From positions 1 to 64,000 of the forward strand of contig JAFDGC010000006.1 in assembly GCA_019309485.1 (NCBI GenBank): a DNA stretch of 64,000 bases, written 5' to 3'. Position 1 is the stretch's first letter. Each line of letters begins with the position of its first letter. The translations under genes and the position numbers were made by a program. The DNA is from Deltaproteobacteria bacterium. GTDB taxonomy: Bacteria > Desulfobacterota > Desulfobacteria > Desulfobacterales > UBA2156. The notes beneath the pieces are model-generated. The model did not search any database. It saw only the letters and a program-made list of their open reading frames with translations, and was not told the origin of the DNA. Below are positions 53,320 through 61,805 of the stretch, piece by piece.

Positions 53320-54241
53320 TGCCCGCACCCGTTCCGCCCGTCGATTGAAACGCTGGACCTCCCGGAGCATCGGTTCCCAGTTTCAGCATCGGATCTTTTA
53401 CGCCCTGATTCGGGCAGGGGGCATCCATCTGGCCTACCCGCTCCTTTACGCCGTCGTTTTTTATTATATGACATGCAGGCCGTCGATCCGGCAAAAGACG
53501 GCCTTTTACCTGGAAAAACGATTTCCGCAAAAAAGCGCGGCCCAACGCTTTGCGGACAGCTACCGAATCAGCATGACACTGGGAAAAGTCCTCATCGAAC
53601 GGGCCAAAGCCGGTATCCGGGGGCCGGAGACCCTTAAGCTTTCCTTTCCCGCCAAAGCGCGTCTCTTTGGCCTCCTGGAAGAAAACCGGGGACTCATCCT
53701 GATGAACGCCCACGTGGGGGGGTGGCAGGTGATTCTGCCGGCGTTGCCATCCCTGGGACGTCCCGTGAAGATGCTCATCGAACGGGATGCTCAGGATGTG
53801 GACCTGCATTATTACGAACACGCCCGTCGCCCCCGGCCGTTCGCCGCCATCGACCCCAAGGGGTTCCTGGGGGGTAGTCTTGAAATGATGGACGCTCTGG
53901 AACGGGGGGAAATCCTGTGCGTGATGGGAGACCGGGTATTCGGCAGCGATAAAAACGTCATCCATGTCCCCTTTTTAGGCAAAAGAGCTGTTTTCCCCTT
54001 CAGCGCCTTTAAAATCGCGTCCGTTTCGGGTGCACCCGTCGCAGTCTTTTTTTCCCACAGGATCGGGCCGAACCGCTACGGCATCGAGATCCCGGACGTG
54101 ATCCGGGTCCCCGCCGGCCTCGGGCGATCCCCCCGGGCCTTTGGGCCGTATGTTCATCGTTTCGTGGCCGCCCTGGACGCCTATACCCGGGAGCACCCCT
54201 ATCAATTTTTCAACTTCTATGATATGTGGACGGAATCTTAG
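53309..54241 (+). CDS. LpxL/HtrB-like lipid A-type acyltransferase
   Basis: A 310-residue protein of the lysophospholipid/lipid A acyltransferase family. It has an N-terminal membrane-anchoring region (about 25-55), the catalytic-region NAHVGGWQV near residue 135 and the later GDRVFGSDKNVIHVPFLG. It would add an acyl chain to a glycolipid acceptor. It overlaps the glycosyltransferase gene by eleven bases, and with it makes a plausible glycolipid-anchoring pair. The next gene encodes a second ACP, the natural acyl donor. Confidence 0.88.
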   Translation: MKNDARTRSARRLKRWTSRSIGSQFQHRIFYALIRAGGIHLAYPLLYAVVFYYMTCRPSIRQKTAFYLEKRFPQKSAAQRFADSYRISMTLGKVLIERAKAGIRGPETLKLSFPAKARLFGLLEENRGLILMNAHVGGWQVILPALPSLGRPVKMLIERDAQDVDLHYYEHARRPRPFAAIDPKGFLGGSLEMMDALERGEILCVMGDRVFGSDKNVIHVPFLGKRAVFPFSAFKIASVSGAPVAVFFSHRIGPNRYGIEIPDVIRVPAGLGRSPRAFGPYVHRFVAALDAYTREHPYQFFNFYDMWTES

Positions 54242-54260
54242 AATCTTGCGTGCGATACCC

Positions 54261-54515
54261 ATGGATATCAAAACCAAACTCAAAACCATCATCGTTGAAG
54301 AATTGAATTTCGAGGATTTGACGCCCGCCGAGATTCTCAACGACGTTCCCCTTTTCGGTGACGGCCTGGGGCTCGATTCCCTCGATGCCGTGGAACTCGT
54401 GGTGCAGATCCAAAAGCACTTCGGCGTTAAAATCAAAAACATGGAGGAAGGCCGCACGGCCTTTCAGTCCGTCAACGCCCTTGCGGCGTTCATCGCGGAG
54501 CGACTCCCGGAATGA
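54261..54515 (+). CDS. Acyl carrier protein 2
   Basis: An 84-residue ACP with the phosphopantetheine site GLGLDSLDAVEL (Ser in DSL). It is distinct from ACP 1, so it probably serves a separate set of enzymes. No clear ribosome site precedes the ATG. The gene's end overlaps the fourth ketosynthase start, so it probably works with the ketosynthase and chain-length-factor pair that follow. Confidence 0.9.
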   Translation: MDIKTKLKTIIVEELNFEDLTPAEILNDVPLFGDGLGLDSLDAVELVVQIQKHFGVKIKNMEEGRTAFQSVNALAAFIAERLPE

Positions 54516-55714
54516 AGGCCCCGGCGCCTGTGGCCGTTACAGGGATGGGGTGTATCTGCGCCGCGGGAAAAGATTTTCCCACCTGCGTGCAAACCCTTTT
54601 CTCCAAAGATCCGGATCCGAAGCCACCGTCCCGCTTCACCGCCCGGCACCCGGAAACCCACCCGGTTTTCGAGATCGAGGCATCGATCCTCACCCATCTT
54701 CACTCCAGGGAAGATCTTTCCATCACCGCCGCCCTCGGCGTCGCCGCCGCCCGGCAGGCCCTGGAAGACGCCGGATGGGATCCGGAAGCCTTGAGCCGGG
54801 TGCGCACAGGGGTGTGCATGGGGACCACCGTGGGATCCACCATGAACGACGAAGCCTTTTACCGCACCTATCGATCCGGGACGCTGCCGGACCTGTTTCC
54901 CGTCCGACGCTTCCTTTCGAGCAACCCGGCGGAAGCCGTCGCAAGAACCTTCGATCTTTCCGGACCCTGCCTCACTCTTTCCAATGCCTGCTGCTCCGGC
55001 GCGGATGCCATCGGAACCGCAATGTCATGGATCCGAGGGGGGATTTGCGACGTGGCGATTGCCGGAGGCGCCGACGAATTGTCCCGGGTTACCTACAACG
55101 GTTTCATCGCGCTGATGATAACGGATACCCGTCCCTGCCGGCCCTTTGACCGGGATCGAAACGGATTGAACCTGGGAGAGGGCGCCGCCGTGATGATCCT
55201 GGAGCCGGAAACCTCCCGGCGGGTTCGGAAACGGGCGCCCCGGGCCTTTGTCCTGGGGTATGGATCGGCCGCCGACGGGTACCATCTGACGGCGCCGGAC
55301 CCCGACGGCGCCGGACTCCGGCGCGCCGCGGGCCATACCCTGTCCGCGGATGGAAAGACCCTTTCCCGTATCGCTTTCGTGGCGGCCCACGGGACCGGAA
55401 CAAAAGACAATGACGCCGTCGAAGCCCGCGTCCTAGACGCCCTGCTTCCGGGAATCCCCTTCTTTTCCACCAAGGGGCACACCGGTCACACGTTGGGAGC
55501 CGCCGGGGCGATCCAGGCCGTTCTGGCGGCCGCCTGCCTCAATAGAGGAACGATTCCCGGAAGCGCCGGTTTTTTCACCCCCGATCCCCAACTCCCGGCA
55601 CACCCCACCCGTCATCCCCAAAAGATCCGCGGCGACCTGGCCCTTTCCGAGTCCCTCGGATTCGGGGGCGCCAACGCGGTGCTGCTCCTGAAACGCGGAG
55701 GGGATTCCTCTTGA
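54512..55714 (+). CDS. Beta-ketoacyl-ACP synthase 4 (intact active site)
   Basis: A 400-residue ketosynthase with Cys160 in SNACCSGADA, His in AAHGTGTKDND and His in KGHTGHTLGAAG. All catalytic residues are present. Its stop overlaps the TTG start of a ketosynthase-like protein with no active cysteine. The two are therefore likely to form a heterodimer, like the 47493/48644 pair. It overlaps ACP 2 by four bases. Confidence 0.95.
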   Translation: MKAPAPVAVTGMGCICAAGKDFPTCVQTLFSKDPDPKPPSRFTARHPETHPVFEIEASILTHLHSREDLSITAALGVAAARQALEDAGWDPEALSRVRTGVCMGTTVGSTMNDEAFYRTYRSGTLPDLFPVRRFLSSNPAEAVARTFDLSGPCLTLSNACCSGADAIGTAMSWIRGGICDVAIAGGADELSRVTYNGFIALMITDTRPCRPFDRDRNGLNLGEGAAVMILEPETSRRVRKRAPRAFVLGYGSAADGYHLTAPDPDGAGLRRAAGHTLSADGKTLSRIAFVAAHGTGTKDNDAVEARVLDALLPGIPFFSTKGHTGHTLGAAGAIQAVLAAACLNRGTIPGSAGFFTPDPQLPAHPTRHPQKIRGDLALSESLGFGGANAVLLLKRGGDSS

Positions 55715-56841
55715 AAGCCGTCATCAGGGGAATCGGTGTTGTGGGGGGATTCGGCACCGGGATTTCAACCCTGGAAAAGATCCTTATGGATCATGGCCCC
55801 TTCATCGAATCCTTTGCCGTTCCGGACGGTCAGCCCCTGGGCGGAGAACCCTACGCCCCCGTCGATACCCGGAATTTGAAAGAACGGTTCTCCCCGCGAT
55901 CCCTCAGGCGAATGGATCATCTTTCCCGGACGGCCCTTCTTGCCGCCGCCCTGGCCCTGGAAGACGCGGCGGATCCCGGGGGAAACGCCGACACCGGAGT
56001 CGCGGTGGCCAGCGGATACGGCGCCGTCCGCACCACATTTGCGTTTTTGGATACGATCCTGGAAGCAGGGGATGCCGGTGCCTCCCCCACCCTTTTTTCC
56101 AACTCGGTGCTCAACGCCCCGGCCGCGCACATCTCCATGCACCTGGGGGCGAGGGGCCCCAATCTCACGGTGAGCCGGTTTGAAATGTCCTTTTCGGATG
56201 CCCTTTCCATTGCCGTGCAATGGCTGGAAGAAGGGCGCGCCCCTTCGGTCCTGGTGGGAGGGGTGGATGAATGGTGTCCGGTTTTGGGCCACTGCCATCA
56301 TCGTTTTTCGAAAACCCGGGACGCGGCGGCCTTTTTGAGCCCTTTTTGCACCGGCCTGGAACGTGCCCGGATTGCCGAAGGGGCGGTGTTTTTCCTGTTG
56401 TCCCCGGAAATGGAACCCGCATCGGGATACGGTGTCGTGGAATCCGTTGAAAGCGGACGTTTACCCAGGGACACACCGACCTTCCCGAAAGACGCGGTGA
56501 TCCTCACCGGAATCGACAGCCATCGGGATTCGGCCCGGCCGCGTCTTCCCGGGGATCACAGGGTCGTGGACTACACCGGCTATTACGGGACATTGCCTGT
56601 TGGGATGGGGTTTGATATGGCCATTGCAAGCGTGATCGTGCGACGGGGACGCCTCTTTTCCGTACCGGATTCCACCGGAGGCGAAACGGTCGTCGATGGG
56701 TTTCAAACCGAAAAAGCGCCGAAAATCCGAAGGGCGTGCTGCTTGAACATCACCCCCTCCGGCGCCTACGGCCTCATCACCCTCGCCTCACGCCCGGATT
56801 TTTCGGAAAACAGCAGGCCGCAAGGATTGATGAAATCGTAA
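55711..56841 (+). CDS. Ketosynthase-like chain-length-factor protein 2 (no active Cys)
   Basis: A 376-residue ketosynthase-fold protein of near normal length. The active-site position reads TVSRFEMSFSDALS, so the cysteine is absent, and the His regions are altered. It is the likely inactive partner of the ketosynthase encoded just before it. Its TTG start overlaps the partner's TGA. The last part (residues about 330-376) is unlike ketosynthases. It closes the main overlapping gene string. Confidence 0.8.
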   Translation: MKAVIRGIGVVGGFGTGISTLEKILMDHGPFIESFAVPDGQPLGGEPYAPVDTRNLKERFSPRSLRRMDHLSRTALLAAALALEDAADPGGNADTGVAVASGYGAVRTTFAFLDTILEAGDAGASPTLFSNSVLNAPAAHISMHLGARGPNLTVSRFEMSFSDALSIAVQWLEEGRAPSVLVGGVDEWCPVLGHCHHRFSKTRDAAAFLSPFCTGLERARIAEGAVFFLLSPEMEPASGYGVVESVESGRLPRDTPTFPKDAVILTGIDSHRDSARPRLPGDHRVVDYTGYYGTLPVGMGFDMAIASVIVRRGRLFSVPDSTGGETVVDGFQTEKAPKIRRACCLNITPSGAYGLITLASRPDFSENSRPQGLMKS

Positions 56842-56863
56842 AAAGGTCCATTTTATCTGGATT

Positions 56864-56915
56864 AAAGCCTCCCCGCAGCTTGATGCGGGGAATGCGCTCG
56901 CTGTTGCGGTTCATC
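56864..56915 (-). repeat. REP-like palindromic element, partial copy (C)
   Basis: On the minus strand this closely matches the first segment of copy A, with GAACCGCAACAGCG followed by GCGCATTCCCCGCA, and then a GCGGGGAGGC hairpin half. It separates the ketosynthase-like gene from the MlaE-type gene and may end or stabilise the transcript. Confidence 0.65.
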
Positions 56916-56943
56916 TTTAAAAAGGAAGCGTTGAGGTCAGGAT

Positions 56944-57720
56944 ATGGCTTTCAGCATCACCGGTTACGTGGGCAGGCAGACGCTTCGCTCCGGGAATCAC
57001 CTGCTCGAACTGGCGGCGTTCGGATACCGCATCGCCGGCGGCTTTTTCAGGCAAGGGCCCGGAGATTCGAAGACGTTTCGGCGATGCCTTCTTGAAGAAG
57101 TCTTTTTTTCCTGCATCGAGGCCTTGAGAATCATCGTTCCGGCCGCGCTTTTGATCGGCGGCACCCTGATGCTTTATCTGAGTCGTGTATCGGAGCAGTT
57201 TTTCATGGGAAAAGCGATCCTTTTCGTGATCGTCCGGGAGGTCGGCCCCGCGCTCACCGCCCTTTTGGTCATCCTCCGCTCCTCCACCACCATGACCGGC
57301 GAGGTCCTTTGCATGCGCGCCTTCGCAGCGGGCGGGAATCCCTCCGCCCCGATCCCCGGCGACTGGCAAACGATCTGCAGCCCCCGGATTTTCGGCCTGA
57401 TCCTTTCCCTCCTGTTGCTCTTTATCGTCTTTGACGTGGTCGCCATTTTCGGAGGATTCGCCGCGGTGTGGATCGGGTCCGACATTCTGTTGGGGGACCT
57501 TCCGGCCCAGATCGGAAAAGCCCTGGTCCCCACCGATATTGCGGTCCCCGCAGTGAAGGCGTTTTTTTTCGGCACGCTCATCGGCGTGACCAGTCTGTTC
57601 TATGGGTTCAAACGCCAGCCTGAAATGTTCGCCGTTCCCCGCGCCGCCTCCCGGGCGGCCATGGAAAGTTTCTTTTACTGCCTGGTGGCCAACGTGGGCA
57701 TCTCGGCAGCCTTTTACTGA
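56944..57720 (+). CDS. mlaE: MlaE-type ABC lipid transporter permease
   Basis: A 258-residue permease of the MlaE/YrbE family with about five hydrophobic helices and a conserved VREVGPALTALLVILRSS segment. With MlaD and an MlaF-type ATPase it moves phospholipids between inner and outer membrane. The ATPase gene expected next to it is not in this window. The MlaD gene follows 26 bases later. It could use an ATPase encoded elsewhere. It may serve the lipid product of the cluster upstream, an inference from position. Confidence 0.9.
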   Translation: MAFSITGYVGRQTLRSGNHLLELAAFGYRIAGGFFRQGPGDSKTFRRCLLEEVFFSCIEALRIIVPAALLIGGTLMLYLSRVSEQFFMGKAILFVIVREVGPALTALLVILRSSTTMTGEVLCMRAFAAGGNPSAPIPGDWQTICSPRIFGLILSLLLLFIVFDVVAIFGGFAAVWIGSDILLGDLPAQIGKALVPTDIAVPAVKAFFFGTLIGVTSLFYGFKRQPEMFAVPRAASRAAMESFFYCLVANVGISAAFY

Positions 57721-57746
57721 TCCGCTTTTAAGGGCAACGGAGAGTC

Positions 57747-58787
57747 ATGGAGCCTGAATTCACCGACAAGGAAAAGGCCGCCGGCGCCTTCATCGTCCTG
57801 GTCTGCATCATCCTGATCGCCCTCGTGGCCGTCATCGGAAAAGGCAAGCACTGGTTCAAGCGCTCGGTGATTTACTACACCACCTTCAATGAAGGATACA
57901 ACCTGAAGGTGGGAGCACCGGTAAAATACCTCAAGGCCGAAATCGGGAAGGTGGAAAAGATCACCCCGGTGGAAAACCAGGTGAAGGTCACCCTCGCCGT
58001 GCTGGAGGATTTTGTTCCACGGATCCGGCAGGATGTGACGGTCACGGTGGAAAGCCCCACTCTCATCGGATCCGAATACGTCTCCATTCAACCCGGGACT
58101 CCGGATGCCCCCGTTCTTCCGGAAGGAAGCCTCCTCCCCTCAAAGGAAAAGAAATCGGTTTCCGACATCCTGGAAGAATTTCAGGTGGAAAAAACCGCCA
58201 AACAATTCATCCGGGCCGTCCGGGACCTTTCCGGCGCCGCGGAACTGCTCCGGGATCCTAAGGGACCGCTTTTTTCCTCCCTGGAGAATCTGAACCGGAC
58301 CACCGGCCACCTGGAGCGAATCGTCGCCGATCTGGACGCCGGGAAAGGGACCGTCGGAAGGCTCCTGAGGTCCGACGCCCTGTATGACGCCATGACCGCG
58401 AACATGGAAACCCTTGGGGAAACGCTCGAAAACATCCGCCGTGCCTCGGAAGCGGCGCCGGATGCCATGGCCCGACTCGAGGACAACCTGTCGACGTTGA
58501 AAAGGGTGCAGCAGGAACTCTTCGAACGTATTCAAAGCGTCCGGTCGCTCATGGACGCCGTGCAGGACAATTTGAAACAGATGAAAACCATCCTTTCCAA
58601 CCTGGAGGAAGGGAGCCGGGACATCCCGGAAATCACCCGAACGGCCAAGGAGGGCATCCGGGAAATCCGGGAAGGCGTGGAACGCATGGACCGGGTCATC
58701 CACTCCATCCAGGAGAATGTCTTGATCCGTTCCAACCTCCCTCCCCCGGTGGAAGGCAAGAGCCTTGACGCGGACTTGAGACAATGA
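57747..58787 (+). CDS. mlaD: MlaD-type MCE-domain lipid-binding protein
   Basis: A 346-residue protein with one N-terminal membrane helix (about residues 14-32), an MCE domain (about 40-125, with VGAPVKYLKAEIGKV and LIGSEYVSIQPG) and a long helical, coiled C-terminal part, longer than in E. coli MlaD. It would form the periplasmic hexamer of the Mla-type system with MlaE. A stretch of about 210 residues after the MCE domain is rich in charged heptads and could make a needle-like tunnel as in PqiB/YebT-type proteins. Confidence 0.9.
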   Translation: MEPEFTDKEKAAGAFIVLVCIILIALVAVIGKGKHWFKRSVIYYTTFNEGYNLKVGAPVKYLKAEIGKVEKITPVENQVKVTLAVLEDFVPRIRQDVTVTVESPTLIGSEYVSIQPGTPDAPVLPEGSLLPSKEKKSVSDILEEFQVEKTAKQFIRAVRDLSGAAELLRDPKGPLFSSLENLNRTTGHLERIVADLDAGKGTVGRLLRSDALYDAMTANMETLGETLENIRRASEAAPDAMARLEDNLSTLKRVQQELFERIQSVRSLMDAVQDNLKQMKTILSNLEEGSRDIPEITRTAKEGIREIREGVERMDRVIHSIQENVLIRSNLPPPVEGKSLDADLRQ

Positions 58788-58826
58788 GATATGTGGCCGT
58801 AAAACCAAAATAAGGAGGAGTGTTTT

Positions 58827-59615
58827 ATGGACTGGGGAATGAAGAACCGGCTGTCCCGGCTCATCCAAAGCGACGGCCGCTGCATGTTTTTACCTATCGA
58901 CCACGGTTACTTTCAAGGGCCCACCCGGAAGCTGGAACGGCCCGGAGAGACCATCGCCCCGCTGATCCCATACGCGGACGGCCTCTTCGTGACCCGGGGG
59001 GTGCTCCGGGCCTGCGTGGATCCGGATAACGCCCCCCCCGTGATCCTTCGGGTCTCCGGTGGCACCAGCATCATCGGGAAGGATCTTTCCCATGAATCGC
59101 TGGTGACCTCCATCGAGGACGCCATCCGGCTCAATGTGTCGGCCGTCGGAATGTCCATCTTCGTAGGGAGCGACTACGAGTACGACTCCCTGGTCAACCT
59201 GGGCACCCTTGTGGACGACTGCGAAACCTACGGCATTCCCGTCATGGCCGTCACCGCCGTGGGGAAAGAACTCGAAAAACGCGATGCCCGGTATCTGTCC
59301 CTGTGCTGCCGCATCGCCGCGGAGTTCGGCGCCAAAGTGGTCAAGACCTACTGGTGTGAAAACTTCGAAAAGGTCACCCAGGGATGCCCGGTACCCGTGG
59401 TCATGGCGGGCGGACCCAAATGCGAGACCGAACGGGAGGTCTTTTCCTTCGTCCACGACGGGATGGAAAAGGGCGCCATCGGCGTGAACCTGGGCCGCAA
59501 CATCTGGCAGCATGCCCACCCCGTTGCCGTGATGAAAGCCCTGCGGGCCATCATCCATGAAAAGGCCTCGGTAAAAGACGCCCAGGAAATCTACGATCAG
59601 GAAAAGAAAGCCTAA
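58827..59615 (+). CDS. lsrF: LsrF-like thiolase/aldolase
   Basis: A 262-residue class I aldolase-fold protein strongly resembling LsrF, with DWGMKNRLSRL, IDHGYFQGPTRKLE, and the Schiff-base-type lysine in AKVVKTYW. LsrF handles 3-hydroxy-5-phosphooxypentane-2,4-dione in AI-2 breakdown; relatives split other phosphorylated sugars. No other lsr genes (transporter, LsrK, LsrG) are near. AAGGAGGAG precedes the ATG. It is followed by a class II aldolase/dehydrogenase gene and a VOC gene, so a phosphosugar pathway is likely, the substrate unknown. Confidence 0.83.
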   Translation: MDWGMKNRLSRLIQSDGRCMFLPIDHGYFQGPTRKLERPGETIAPLIPYADGLFVTRGVLRACVDPDNAPPVILRVSGGTSIIGKDLSHESLVTSIEDAIRLNVSAVGMSIFVGSDYEYDSLVNLGTLVDDCETYGIPVMAVTAVGKELEKRDARYLSLCCRIAAEFGAKVVKTYWCENFEKVTQGCPVPVVMAGGPKCETEREVFSFVHDGMEKGAIGVNLGRNIWQHAHPVAVMKALRAIIHEKASVKDAQEIYDQEKKA

Positions 59616-59621
59616 ACCCGC

Positions 59622-61730
59622 ATGCCCGCCCGTTTCACGGAAACCGCAGTCCGGGAGATTGCGAAAACAATAACCGGCCACCCGGAGGCCCTCGCCGCCC
59701 TGATTCACGCCTCCCGTCTTATCGGGAGCGATCCCGGACTCGTCCTGCACGGCGGAGGGAACACGTCTGCCAAAGCCACGCGCACCGGCATTTTCGGAGA
59801 AACGGAACGCATCCTCTATGTCAAAGGGAGTGGTATCCACATGGCCGACATCGGACCGGAAGGCTTTTCCATCCTCCGGCTGGATCCCATTCGGCGGCTG
59901 AAGGCGATTTCGGATCTTTCCGACGAAGCCCTCGAAAATCACCTTCTCTCCCAGCGTGTCGTCGCCGGATGTCCCGACCCTTCCGTGGAGACGTTGTTGC
60001 ATGCCTTTTTACCGCATCGGTATGTCTTCCACTGCCATGCCGATGCCGTTTTGATCCTAGCCCACCAAAAAGAGGCAAAAAGGGTGATCCGCGACGTGCT
60101 GGGAGAAAGGACAGCGGTGCTGGCATACCGGCATCCCGGTTATCCGTTGGCCCGGGCCGTCGCCGCGGCCCATGAGAAGGCGCCCGCCATCGACACCATA
60201 GTGGTGCTGCATCACGGAATCTTCACTTTCGGCGACGACGCCGGACAGGCCTACGCGCGGATACGCACCTGCGTGAATAAAGCGGAGGCCTTTATCCAAA
60301 AGGCCTTGAAACGCGTCCCCCCGACATCGGCGGAGCGTTCGAGAAGGCGGCGCACGCCCCGGATTTCCGATACCGCCCGGGTGGCTCAGGTCATCCGGGG
60401 GATGTGCGCGCGCCGCACCCCTGACGGTTCGGCATTGCGACGCCTGGTGGTCTCCCGGCAGGGTCCGGCGATGATGAACGCCTCCCTTTCCCGGGAGGCG
60501 AAAAAAATCTGTGAAAGCGGGGTCTTGACGCCGGATCATGCCATCCGCACACGAAACCGGATGGTATATCTCGATGCGGTACCGGAAGAAGACGAGGCCC
60601 TGAAAATGGTCGTGAAAAAGGCCGTGGATAAATTCCGCGCCGCCTATATGCGCTATCTTTATGGAAAAGGACTTTCGGGCCAGGAAGAAAAGCCTCCGGA
60701 AGAAGTGGATCCGGTCCTTTTCCTGGTGGCCGGCCTCGGGCTTTTCGCCGCCGGCGAAACCCTGGCATCGGCCGAAACCGCCGCCGACATCGGCGAGCAC
60801 ACCGTGATTGCCAAGCACCGCGGCATGGCCATGGGCGCCTACCGCCCCATTCCCGCCGCCCACGTGCGGGACATGGAACGATGGCCCTTGCAGACGAAAA
60901 AATTGAAACCCCCGGCGGCGGCGGCGCTGGTGGGTCAGGTGGCCCTGATCACCGGCGGGGGCGGCGCCATCGGGTACGGCATCGCCCGGCGCCTCCTTTC
61001 GGCCGGTGCGGCGGTGGTCCTCGGGGACAGGGATATCCCCCGGCTGGAACGCGGCAAGGATCTATTGATCCGGGAATTCGGTCCCGGACGCATCGCTTCA
61101 GTTGTCTTCGATGTCACCGATTTCACGGCGGTACAGAAAGGATTCGACACGATCAGCACATTGTTCGGCGGCGTCGACCTGGTGGTCCCCAACGCCGGAA
61201 TCGCCCATGTGGCCAGAATCGAAGACCTGGATCCGAAGACCCTCGACAGGACCGTCGCCGTCAATTTGAAAGGCACCTTCCATACCATCAAGGCGGCCAT
61301 CCCCGTTTTCCGGCGCCAGGGAACCGGAGGGAACATCGTGGTCATCAGTTCGAAGAATGTCTTCGATCCGGGGGCGGCGTTTTCCGCCTACAGCGCCTCC
61401 AAGGCGGCCGCCCACCAGCTGGCCAAGATCGCCGCCATGGAGCTTTCCGAGTTGGGGGTCCGCGTGAACATGATCAACCCGGATGCCGTTTTCGGGGATC
61501 AAAAGACGGCATCCGGGCTATGGGAGGCGGTGGGGCCCGAACGGATGCGGGCCAGGGGACTGAGCCCCGAAGGGCTTAAAACCTACTACCGGCAACGAAG
61601 CCTCCTCAAAACGGAGGTCCTGACGGAACATGTGGGAAACGCCGTGGTCTTTTTCGCTTCCGAAAAAACCCCCACCACCGGCGCTTCACTCCCCGTGGAC
61701 GGGGGCATCCCGGCGGCCTTCCCCCGGTGA
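59622..61730 (+). CDS. Class II aldolase/short-chain dehydrogenase fusion (RhaD-type)
   Basis: A 702-residue bifunctional protein. Residues about 1-420 form a class II aldolase, with the zinc histidines in FHCHADAV and VVLHHGIFTFG. Residues about 440-700 form a short-chain dehydrogenase, with the nucleotide motif ITGGGGAIGYGIARR, NAGIAH and SAYSASKAA. The family splits rhamnulose-1-phosphate or similar sugars and then oxidises the lactaldehyde part. It begins seven bases after lsrF. A role in using deoxy sugars, perhaps by-products of radical SAM chemistry, is a guess. Confidence 0.88.
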   Translation: MPARFTETAVREIAKTITGHPEALAALIHASRLIGSDPGLVLHGGGNTSAKATRTGIFGETERILYVKGSGIHMADIGPEGFSILRLDPIRRLKAISDLSDEALENHLLSQRVVAGCPDPSVETLLHAFLPHRYVFHCHADAVLILAHQKEAKRVIRDVLGERTAVLAYRHPGYPLARAVAAAHEKAPAIDTIVVLHHGIFTFGDDAGQAYARIRTCVNKAEAFIQKALKRVPPTSAERSRRRRTPRISDTARVAQVIRGMCARRTPDGSALRRLVVSRQGPAMMNASLSREAKKICESGVLTPDHAIRTRNRMVYLDAVPEEDEALKMVVKKAVDKFRAAYMRYLYGKGLSGQEEKPPEEVDPVLFLVAGLGLFAAGETLASAETAADIGEHTVIAKHRGMAMGAYRPIPAAHVRDMERWPLQTKKLKPPAAAALVGQVALITGGGGAIGYGIARRLLSAGAAVVLGDRDIPRLERGKDLLIREFGPGRIASVVFDVTDFTAVQKGFDTISTLFGGVDLVVPNAGIAHVARIEDLDPKTLDRTVAVNLKGTFHTIKAAIPVFRRQGTGGNIVVISSKNVFDPGAAFSAYSASKAAAHQLAKIAAMELSELGVRVNMINPDAVFGDQKTASGLWEAVGPERMRARGLSPEGLKTYYRQRSLLKTEVLTEHVGNAVVFFASEKTPTTGASLPVDGGIPAAFPR

Positions 61731-61805
61731 CGGCCTCCATATCCACGGGCTTTTTGTCGTCACTGCGCGGCTTCGTTTTCGGCGCTTTTCATTTGGGAGG
61801 AAATC

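Noticed and set aside
36747-58787. A standard aryl polyene cluster
   Set aside because: Shares many parts, but no ammonia lyase, AMP ligase or methyltransferase is present and radical SAM and desaturase-like genes are. The label would overstate the evidence.
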